DNA of 64,000 nt, from positions 17,612 through 81,611 of the forward strand of contig SVRY01000004.1 of assembly GCA_015064585.1 (NCBI GenBank). Reading direction: 5' to 3'. Positions 18,960 through 26,818 of this stretch are shown in pieces (position 1 is the first letter of the stretch; each line of letters begins with the position of its first letter). Made by a program: the position numbers and the translations under genes. Below the pieces are notes generated by a model. That model did no database searches. It was not told the DNA's origin and saw nothing but the letters and a program-made list of their open reading frames with translations. Source of the DNA: Oscillospiraceae bacterium (GTDB lineage Bacteria > Bacillota > Clostridia > Oscillospirales > CAG-272).

Positions 18960-19245
18960 TCCTTTCTTGGCAGAATGCAGAGGGATAAAAAAGCCCTGAG
19001 CCATATTGGCTCAGGGCGAATAAATCCGCGTTACCACCTGAATTCAGTGAAACTGCACTCTGCATAGTACTATCATACTATTCTCCCTGTAACGGAGGAG
19101 ATCCGGTTTACCCTACTGAGATACTGTTCGGGCAACGGCTCCAAGACTGCTTCCATATTCTTTTCCCGAGGGGCTTCCACCGTCCCCCTCTCTCTATGCG
19201 GTTTGGAATATGTACTCCTTCTTTTCATAGCCTTTACTATATATT
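18960..19245 (-). ncRNA. T-box leader with GCA (Ala) specifier
   Basis: Minus strand: AGTA S-turn side, catattcc/ggaatatg helix, specifier loop GAA-GCA-gtctt (GCA at 19150-19148), AGAGAG and GGTGGAAG apical motifs, T-box AGGTGGTAACGCGGA, terminator gccctgagccaatatggctcagggcttttttA. Confidence 0.92.
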
Positions 19246-19331
19246 ATTATACTATGATAAATTTGAATTGTCAATGCCTTTTTTGATTTTTTGGGTGAAT
19301 ATCACAATAATCAAGCGGAAACCTATTCTGT

Positions 19332-19922
19332 TTATTGATTATTTGCCTGCATTTCATCAATGGTCATGCCAAAACAGGGCAAAAGGTGTTGTATGAACCA
19401 ATCCAGTTCTTCGCAATGCATATCAGAAAGTGATTTGGCAGTGGCGTTTTTGGCGGATAAAAATTCGGTGTTCCCGCATTTTTCTTCTTCTACGCATTTG
19501 ATATAAGCGGTTAACTTGTCGGCAGCTTTGATCAATTTGTGTTCTTCTGCTTTTCCGCCGCTGAAAATTTCTTGGTAGCTTGCTCTGAGCGGATCGGGGA
19601 GTTTTGACAAGAGTGTTTGAATCGCCTGATCTTCAATGTGTTTGTAGCTTTCGCGGGTGTTTCGATCGAAGTATTTGACAGGGGTGGGAAGATCTCCTGT
19701 ATATACTTCCGGCACATCATGGAAGAGTGCCAGAGTGGCAATGCGGTCGGGATCATGGCTTTTTTGAAAGTATTCGTTTCCAATGACCGCCAGGGCATGC
19801 GCCAAGACGGCGGTTTCCATTGCGTGTTCGGAAAGATTCTCGGACAGTGTATTGCGCATCAATCCCCAGCGCCGGATATATTTTTGACGGAAGACCAGGG
19901 CAAAAAAACTGTAGTTGTCCAT
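19332..19922 (-). CDS. yfbR: HD-domain 5'-deoxynucleotidase, YfbR-like
   Basis: RWGLMRNTLSENLSEHAMETAVLAHAL, LFHDVPEVYTGDLPTPVKY. Confidence 0.82.
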   Translation of the reverse strand: MDNYSFFALVFRQKYIRRWGLMRNTLSENLSEHAMETAVLAHALAVIGNEYFQKSHDPDRIATLALFHDVPEVYTGDLPTPVKYFDRNTRESYKHIEDQAIQTLLSKLPDPLRASYQEIFSGGKAEEHKLIKAADKLTAYIKCVEEEKCGNTEFLSAKNATAKSLSDMHCEELDWFIQHLLPCFGMTIDEMQANNQ

Positions 19923-19970
19923 TTTGACACCTCCTAATATGTGTTGAAAATAAACGATGGAGTTGTAGAG

Positions 19971-19999
19971 ATTATAGCAAAACAATCTATCATTGTCAA
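19971..19999 (-). promoter_or_regulatory. SigA-type promoter for yfbR-like gene
   Basis: Minus strand TTGACA-N17-TATAAT. Confidence 0.7.
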
Positions 20000-20019
20000 G
20001 CGCAAACCCAAACAAAGGC

Positions 20020-20048
20020 TTGACAAGCATTATGAAATAGTGTACAAT
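20020..20048 (+). promoter_or_regulatory. SigA-type promoter for thyX
   Basis: TTGACA-N17-TACAAT; back-to-back with the yfbR promoter. Confidence 0.7.
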
Positions 20049-20080
20049 AAAAAAGATGATATATGATCGGGGGAGAACTT

Positions 20081-20845
20081 ATGAAAGTAGAATTGCTTGC
20101 TTACACGCCGAATGCGGATAAATTGGTGGCTGCCGCTGCTAAGCTTTGTTATGCCCAAAGTGATATCGATTCACTGCTGGACAATCTCACTCCCGAAAAG
20201 ACCGAGGCTTTCTTGGATAAGCTGATGGCTCTGGGGCATGAAAGCCCGGTGGAGCATGCCAGCTTTACTTTTGGTATTGAAGGTGTATCGCGCACATTGC
20301 TTGCGCAGTTGACTCGTCACAGATTGGCATCTTTTTCTGTTCAGAGTCAGAGATATGTTTCTAAATCCGGTTTTTCCTATATTGTGCCTCCCGAAATTGA
20401 AAACTGTCCGCAGGCCAGGGAATTGTATTTGGCTGCCATGCGCCGCAATGCTGAAGATTATGATGCTATCCGTAATCTTTTGATCGATAAACATAAGTCG
20501 GCTTACATGGCAGAAGGAAAAGATGAAAAACAGGCACTGGCGCTGGCGGAAAAGAAGGCGAATGAAGATGCTCGCTTTGTTTTGCCCGGAGCGTGTGATA
20601 CCAGAATCATCATGACCATGAATACCAGATCCTTATATAATTTCTTTAAACTTCGTTGCTGTAACCGTGCGCAGTGGGAAATATGCGAAATGGCATGGCA
20701 AATGTTGGCGTTGGTTCGTGAAGTAAGTCCGCTGCTGTTTAGAAATGCGGGACCTGCTTGTGTACGTAAAGGGTGCTCTGAAGGAGCAATGTCATGCGGA
20801 AAAGCTTTGGAAGTCAGAGCGCGTCACCAAGCACTAAATAATTGA
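20081..20845 (+). CDS. thyX: Flavin-dependent thymidylate synthase
   Basis: LTRHRLASFSVQSQRYV (RHRxxSxxxxSxR) signature, MNTRSLYNFFKLRCCNRAQWEI. Confidence 0.96.
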   Translation: MKVELLAYTPNADKLVAAAAKLCYAQSDIDSLLDNLTPEKTEAFLDKLMALGHESPVEHASFTFGIEGVSRTLLAQLTRHRLASFSVQSQRYVSKSGFSYIVPPEIENCPQARELYLAAMRRNAEDYDAIRNLLIDKHKSAYMAEGKDEKQALALAEKKANEDARFVLPGACDTRIIMTMNTRSLYNFFKLRCCNRAQWEICEMAWQMLALVREVSPLLFRNAGPACVRKGCSEGAMSCGKALEVRARHQALNN

Positions 20846-21180
20846 ATAATTTAAAAAAGTCAATTGGCATCTTGCTCGTTGGCTTTTTGTTTTGTAGCGG
20901 ACAGTGAAAAAACGTGGCGATTTTTGTGTGGCTGTTGTGCGTAAAGTGTGCAAAAAAAGGCAGTGTGTGAATAATATATGTCGCAGAATGCCAAGGCGTT
21001 TTTTGGTGTAGAAAATTGATGCTTAAAATTGTGCAAAATCACCAAAATAAAAGATGTGGAAAATATGAACAAAAAGCAAGATAAAAAGCCGGGTTGTATG
21101 GTTTAGGATTAAGAAACAAATTTTATTTTATTAAAAAGCAATGTAACAAGTCAATTGTCAGTTGTAATTGCAAATAAATA

Positions 21181-21195
21181 GTTAATAACATTAAC
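21181..21195. repeat. Short perfect inverted repeat, candidate operator
   Basis: GTTAAT-AAC-ATTAAC upstream of the 21334 promoter. Confidence 0.35.
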
Positions 21196-21333
21196 ACACT
21201 GAGCAACACATCGACGGCGTACGCGCGATACACGTGGAAGGGTGTAAAGCTATGGCAGGGACAGATGATTTGCAAAATAAGAATAGTTCCTAAAAATAAG
21301 AATTCTTTGGAATTATATGCAAAATTCCCGACC

Positions 21334-21362
21334 TTGACTTTTTGCTTTTATTATGATAAGAT
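21334..21362 (+). promoter_or_regulatory. SigA-type promoter for ABC locus
   Basis: TTGACT-N17-TAAGAT. Confidence 0.65.
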
Positions 21363-21368
21363 AGAACC

Positions 21369-21556
21369 ATCCAAAAAAAGAAGTGTTTCCTGCCCTGTAA
21401 AAATGGCAGGGATTGTCTTCTTTGAAGCTGTTTCGGGCGGCTGCCGATCGGAGCCCGAACGGGACGTGATCCCGAAAGAAGCCACTGTCTGTGGAACCAT
21501 TTCGCTTTTATGTTCTGCCGGGTGGATCGGTTGAAATCAAATGGGAGGAACATTTT
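21369..21556 (+). promoter_or_regulatory. Long, structured 5' leader of solute-binding protein gene
   Basis: Stacked potential stems: cctgccctgtaaaaatggcagg; TTTCGGG..CCCGAAA; ggctgccgatcggagcc; cggga-cgtga-tcccg. Confidence 0.45.
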
Positions 21557-24500
21557 ATGAGCAAGTCCATTGGAATCCGGCTTTTGGCCGGGATTCTCGT
21601 ATTCGGAATGTTGTTCGGCGGTGCTGCGGTTGGCTCTGCTGCTGATGAAAACAGCAGTGTGCGTAATGATCGTGTGGGCAACCTGTCGGATGTTTTGAAT
21701 ACGATTGATTATCAAAGCTATTATGCTAACTACGAAGAAGTTGCTTTTGACAGCAAAGGCAATCCGGTAAATGCCGGCGCAGTGGTTGAGGTGAACACCT
21801 CTGATTATACTGCGACAGATGATGTTAAAAAGATCATTGAGGCACGTAGTGAGCGAGCAAAAGAAGCCCTTGGCGAAGGTGCGGTTTATCTGCCCGCCAG
21901 CGGCGAGGTTGTGTGGAAGATCCATGTAGAGAAAGCCGGTTTCTATACTTCTACATTCAGCTACTACACTATTATTGATAAAGCTGATGCAGAGTTGGGT
22001 ATTGCTGCGAGCAAGAACTCATCCATCGAGCGTAGCCTTTATATTGACGGAGTAATTCCTTATTATGAAGCTACCTACTTGACCATGAGCAAAACTTATC
22101 GTAACTTTGTTACCAAGTACAATGCTGACGGCGAAGAAATCGGCAGCAGTGTTATTTTGGATGGTGAAGAAGGAAACTTTGCTACCGATATTACAGGTAA
22201 CGAAGTGCGTCCTGAGACTAAACTTGTGGAAGCGCGCAGATCCTACACATTCAGAGATTCTACCGGTTATGTTGTAGAGCCTTTGTATTTCTATCTGTCT
22301 GAGGGCGATCATGAGATCAAGCTGTACGCTCAGAGAGAAGCGGTTGTGATCAACAACTGGGTCTTTGAGGCTGTTGAATCCGAAAACAGCATTTATACTT
22401 ATGAAGACTATGTGAAGGACTATACTTCCAAGGGTGCTAAGGATGTTATTCTGAAAGATGCGCTTACGGATGCCTTCAAAAAAGAGCTTTCTTCCAAGAG
22501 AGTATCTTTCCCTTCCGGCATGATTAAATATCAGGCTGAGTACAGTGAATCCGCTTCGGATATTACACTGTATCCTACAACCGACCGTACCTCGTGTATC
22601 ACTGAACCGCAGCATGAATCGAAACAGCATTTGAATACCATCGGCGGCGGTTCTACCGACAGTAAGAAATGGACAACGGTTGGTCAGTGGATTCGTTACG
22701 AAATTGAAGTTCCCGCAAGCGGATTTTACACCATTGCTCCTCGCTTTAACCAAACGCTGCTTGCAGGTTCCTTTGTATCCCGTCAGTTGCGCGTTCAGCT
22801 TCCCGGTGAAGATGAAGCGACGGTTCCTTTCTATGAAGCAAGCTATCTGCGTTTTGGCTATAGCGACGATTGGCAGATAGACTTCCTTTCCGCTGACGGA
22901 AAGACGCCTTTGAAGGTGTATCTCGAAAAAGGTGTTAACTATATTGAATTTGAAGCTAACCTCGGTGACATGGCAAGAATTATCTCTGCTGTTGATGAGT
23001 CTTTGGACAATATCACAGAGGCATATTCGAAAATTCTGATGCTGGTTGGTACCAACCCTGACGAATACCGCGACTATAATTTTAATGAACGTATCCCGGA
23101 TGCGGTTGAAGAGCTTGCACTGCAGGCGGTAAATCTGAAAGCAATCACAGAAGAATTGCAAGCTATCACCGGCTCCAAAGGTAGCCACGTTGCTACTCTG
23201 GAAACCGTAATTCAGCTTCTTGAAAAAATGGGAAGCGATGAAGATGAGATCGCAGGTAACTTGACTACCTTGAAATCCAATATGGGTACTTTGGGTACTT
23301 GGATTTCCGATTCTCGTGAGTCTCCTCTGGAATGGGACTATTTCTTGATCTGCTCCGGTAACGCGACTAAGAAGAGTCTGCCGGATGCCACCGCCGGATT
23401 CTTTAAGACTCTGTGGTTTGAAATCAAGATGTTCTTTGCAAGCTTTACCGCTAATTATGATACGCTGGGCGTTATGAACAAGTCTTCCTTGGAAGACGGC
23501 GCTGTAGAAGTATGGTATGCAACCGACCGTGACCGTGCGCAGATCCTGCGTAACTTGGTTACCAATACATTTACCAGCCAAACCAATATCGCGGTTAATA
23601 TGAAGCTGGTTGCAGGCGGTTCGCTGCTTCCTTCTGTACTGGCAGGTGTTGGACCTGATGTATCGTTGGGACACGGCAGTTCTGATGCGATCAACTGGGC
23701 GATTCGTAGTGCTCTTGTTGAGCTGACTGATTTTGAAGGTGCGCAAGAGATCACCGGTTTCCAGAACGTCATTGCCGAATTCCATGGTCAGGCAGAAGAT
23801 AAAGAGGTTGCAGATAAGGCTTGGTTTACCACTTCCGCAACCGTGCCGATGACTCTGCATGAAGTAATCACAGAGGCTGATTACAAGAAACTTTCCGCAA
23901 AAGAAAAGGCAGAGTATTCTGTATTTACTCCCAAGGAAACCGACTCCGAAGAGGTAAAGAAGGGTACCTATTATGAGAAGTTCTCTCTGTGGGGCCTGCC
24001 TATGGAACAGAGCTTTAACGTAATGTTCTACCGTGCGGATATCTTCAACGAACTGGGAATCGAACCTCCCAGAACATGGGATGACCTGAACGCCATCATC
24101 GGTGTACTCAGCGCAAACAACATGGAAATTGCAATGCCCACCTCTCTGGGCGGCTTCCAGCTTTTCATGTATCAGAATAACGGTGATATGTATAGCAATG
24201 CCGGCCAGACGGTATCCTTTGACCAAAACAATTCTTTGGAATCTTTTGAGATGCTTTGCGAGTTGTTCCAGCAATACAAGTTCCCTGTAGCATATGACTT
24301 CTCTAACCGTTTCCGTACCGGTGAAATCCCGATCGGAATTATGCCTTACGGCACTTATACACAGCTGTCTCTGTTCGCTACTGAAATCAAGGGCTTGTGG
24401 GAATTTATTCCGATGCCCGGTGTAGCTACTTATGATGATGATGGTAACATCGTTTCCATCAATAATGAGTCTGTTTCCGGTTCTTCTTGTGCGATTATGC

Positions 24501-24892
24501 TGACCAGCGATGATCGCAGCGAAGCAAAGACCAAGCAGGCTTGGGAATTCATGAAGTGGTTTGTTGGCGAACAATGCCAGACTGACTACGCAAATGAGCT
24601 GACTGCTTTGTTGGGTACTGAATCCAAGCACAACACTGCCAATATCAATGCTCTGAGAGCGTTGCCTTGGACTACTGCAGAATTGGCAAGCCTTGAAAGT
24701 CAGTTCCAGAACCTGGCAGGTGTACCCGAGTATCCCGGAAGTTACATTATTGCACGTTATGTAAACTTTGCATTCCTGGATGTTGTTAACAACAATGCGG
24801 ATCCTATCCAGTCTTTGCGTGAATACATTACAGCTATTAACTCTGAATTGTCCAGAAAACGTCAAGAATTCGGTCTTGCTTATATGGACTAA
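21557..24892 (+). CDS. Large extracellular solute-binding protein (ABC family 1) with duplicated N-terminal carbohydrate-binding-like modules
   Basis: Signal peptide without lipobox (LFGGAAVGSAADEN); two regions with GFYTxxxxF..LRV/SLYIDG..PFYEASYL; C-terminal SBP half FYRADIFNELGIEPPRTWDDLNAII...IGIMPYGTYTQLS. Confidence 0.85.
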   Translation: MSKSIGIRLLAGILVFGMLFGGAAVGSAADENSSVRNDRVGNLSDVLNTIDYQSYYANYEEVAFDSKGNPVNAGAVVEVNTSDYTATDDVKKIIEARSERAKEALGEGAVYLPASGEVVWKIHVEKAGFYTSTFSYYTIIDKADAELGIAASKNSSIERSLYIDGVIPYYEATYLTMSKTYRNFVTKYNADGEEIGSSVILDGEEGNFATDITGNEVRPETKLVEARRSYTFRDSTGYVVEPLYFYLSEGDHEIKLYAQREAVVINNWVFEAVESENSIYTYEDYVKDYTSKGAKDVILKDALTDAFKKELSSKRVSFPSGMIKYQAEYSESASDITLYPTTDRTSCITEPQHESKQHLNTIGGGSTDSKKWTTVGQWIRYEIEVPASGFYTIAPRFNQTLLAGSFVSRQLRVQLPGEDEATVPFYEASYLRFGYSDDWQIDFLSADGKTPLKVYLEKGVNYIEFEANLGDMARIISAVDESLDNITEAYSKILMLVGTNPDEYRDYNFNERIPDAVEELALQAVNLKAITEELQAITGSKGSHVATLETVIQLLEKMGSDEDEIAGNLTTLKSNMGTLGTWISDSRESPLEWDYFLICSGNATKKSLPDATAGFFKTLWFEIKMFFASFTANYDTLGVMNKSSLEDGAVEVWYATDRDRAQILRNLVTNTFTSQTNIAVNMKLVAGGSLLPSVLAGVGPDVSLGHGSSDAINWAIRSALVELTDFEGAQEITGFQNVIAEFHGQAEDKEVADKAWFTTSATVPMTLHEVITEADYKKLSAKEKAEYSVFTPKETDSEEVKKGTYYEKFSLWGLPMEQSFNVMFYRADIFNELGIEPPRTWDDLNAIIGVLSANNMEIAMPTSLGGFQLFMYQNNGDMYSNAGQTVSFDQNNSLESFEMLCELFQQYKFPVAYDFSNRFRTGEIPIGIMPYGTYTQLSLFATEIKGLWEFIPMPGVATYDDDGNIVSINNESVSGSSCAIMLTSDDRSEAKTKQAWEFMKWFVGEQCQTDYANELTALLGTESKHNTANINALRALPWTTAELASLESQFQNLAGVPEYPGSYIIARYVNFAFLDVVNNNADPIQSLREYITAINSELSRKRQEFGLAYMD

Positions 24893-24902
24893 ATAATTCG
24901 TA

Positions 24903-24926
24903 CCGGATCGCCTTCCGGCGATCCGG
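24903..24926 (+). other. Intercistronic stem-loop between SBP and permease genes
   Basis: Perfect 10-bp stem CCGGATCGCC-TTCC-GGCGATCCGG with no following U tract. Confidence 0.7.
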
Positions 24927-24958
24927 ACACCAAAATTCAGTATAAGGAGTGAATAAAA

Positions 24959-25927
24959 GTGTCTGAAACGGCAGCTGCAAAAATGCCTAAAGTTGCCCCT
25001 AAAAAGGCAGTTTCCAGAAACGAGATGTCGAAGCTCACTTGGACGCTGAAGGAAATCAAGCGGAACTACATCGCATATTTGATGTTGGCTCCCTACTACT
25101 TTATTTTCCTTACCTTCACGGTTGTCCCGGTCGTTCTTTCTGCGATCCTCAGTTTCACTGACTTTAACATGCTAGAATTCCCTAACTTTGTTGGAGTCGA
25201 CAACTATTTGCGACTTTTCTTGGATGACGATATCTTTATTATCGCTGTTCAGAATACGTTGATCTTTGCTGCGATTACCGGTCCTGTATCTTACATACTA
25301 TCCTTTGTCGTTGCATGGTTTATCAATGAACTTCCTCCCAAAATCAGAGCACTCGTAACTCTGGTATTCTACGCTCCCTCTATTTCGGGTGCTGTATATA
25401 CCATTTGGGGTGTTGCTTTCTCCGGCGACTCTTACGGTTATGTAAACGGTTTGCTTTTGAAAATGGGTGTTATCGACGGACCTATTCAATGGTTTAACAA
25501 CGCAACCTACGTAATGCCTTTGTGTATTGTAGTTGCATTGTGGACCTCTCTCGGTACCGCGTTCTTGTCCTTCATTGCAGGTCTTCAGGTTGTTGACCGC
25601 AGCTTGTATGAAGCGGGCGCTGTTGACGGTATCAAGAACCGTTGGCAGGAACTTTGGTACATTACACTGCCTTACATGAAGCCCCAGATGATGTTCGGTG
25701 CTATTCTCTCCATCACCGGCTCCTTCGGCTTCGGCGGTATCGTTACAGCCCTTGCCGGCTTCCCCTCTGTAGACTATGCGGCTCATACCATTACTCACCA
25801 TTTGGATGACTACGGTGGAGCCCGTTACGAAATCGGCTACGCTTCTGCGATTGCTACTGTACTGTTTATCTTGATGTATGCAGCAAACGTTGGCGTTCAG
25901 AAATTGTTATCAAAGGTGGGACAATAA
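24959..25927 (+). CDS. Carbohydrate ABC transporter permease (MalF/UgpA type), GTG start
   Basis: Six-TM pattern; EAA loop YEAGAVDGIKNRWQELWYITLPYMKP; RBS aaggag. Confidence 0.93.
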   Translation: MSETAAAKMPKVAPKKAVSRNEMSKLTWTLKEIKRNYIAYLMLAPYYFIFLTFTVVPVVLSAILSFTDFNMLEFPNFVGVDNYLRLFLDDDIFIIAVQNTLIFAAITGPVSYILSFVVAWFINELPPKIRALVTLVFYAPSISGAVYTIWGVAFSGDSYGYVNGLLLKMGVIDGPIQWFNNATYVMPLCIVVALWTSLGTAFLSFIAGLQVVDRSLYEAGAVDGIKNRWQELWYITLPYMKPQMMFGAILSITGSFGFGGIVTALAGFPSVDYAAHTITHHLDDYGGARYEIGYASAIATVLFILMYAANVGVQKLLSKVGQ

Positions 25928-25928
25928 C

Positions 25929-26804
25929 ATGAGTAAAAAACTTAGAACAAGAAGACATGCCGTTGTCCTGAACCGTTCAGCGGGTGGCGACGCCGGTATT
26001 ACATTCTTCTTAACAATTTTGGGTGTCTTCATGTTTCTTCCGATGCTGTACACAGTTCTGCAGTCTCTGAAGCCTCTGGATGAACTTTGGACATTCCCTC
26101 CCAGATTCTGGGTTTACAATCCCAGCTTTAAAAACTACGGAGATTTGTTCCGTTTGATGAATACATCGTGGGTTCCTTTCTCCCGTTACATATTCAATAC
26201 GGTTTTGATCTCCGTAACCGGTACTGCAGGTAACTTGATTCTTGCATCACTGGCGGCATATGTTTTGTCCAAGATCAAATTCCCCGGCAGAGGATGGATG
26301 TTCCAGCTGATTGTTAAATCGCTGATGTTCCACTCCACAGTCGGCGGTATCACAACCTTCCTGATCCTGTCCAAAGTTGGAATGGTTGACAACATTCTGT
26401 CGGTTATCATTCCTGCTTGGGGTTCCACTTTGGGTCTGTACCTTATGAAACAGTTTATGGAAAGCTCGGTTTCCGATGCGGTTTTGGAATCTGCCCGTCT
26501 TGACGGTGCAAGCGAACTGCGTACATTCCTGGTAATTGCGATGCCAATGGTTAAGCCTGCATGGCTGACACTGATCGTATACTCCTTCCAGGGACTTTGG
26601 AACTCCGGTTCTTCCATCTACATTTACAGTGAACAGCTCAAAACATTTAACTATGCAATCTCGCAGATCCTTGCGGGCGGCGTGGTGCGTGCCGGTGCCG
26701 GTGCAGCATCCGTTGTTATCATGATGTTAGTTCCGATTTTGGTATTCGTTATTACTCAGAGTAACATTATCGAAACAATGTCTTCTTCCGGTATGAAAGA
26801 CTAA
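25929..26804 (+). CDS. Carbohydrate ABC transporter permease (MalG/UgpE type)
   Basis: EAA loop LESARLDGASELRTFLVIAMPMVKPAW; hydrophobic segments. Confidence 0.93.
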   Translation: MSKKLRTRRHAVVLNRSAGGDAGITFFLTILGVFMFLPMLYTVLQSLKPLDELWTFPPRFWVYNPSFKNYGDLFRLMNTSWVPFSRYIFNTVLISVTGTAGNLILASLAAYVLSKIKFPGRGWMFQLIVKSLMFHSTVGGITTFLILSKVGMVDNILSVIIPAWGSTLGLYLMKQFMESSVSDAVLESARLDGASELRTFLVIAMPMVKPAWLTLIVYSFQGLWNSGSSIYIYSEQLKTFNYAISQILAGGVVRAGAGAASVVIMMLVPILVFVITQSNIIETMSSSGMKD

Positions 26805-26818
26805 AGGGGGATATCATT

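Noticed and set aside
22019-24865. 948-aa minus-strand ORF
   Set aside because: Fully antisense to the well-supported SBP gene. No RBS, and the translation has no recognisable family and low-complexity, Cys/His/Arg-rich shadow composition.
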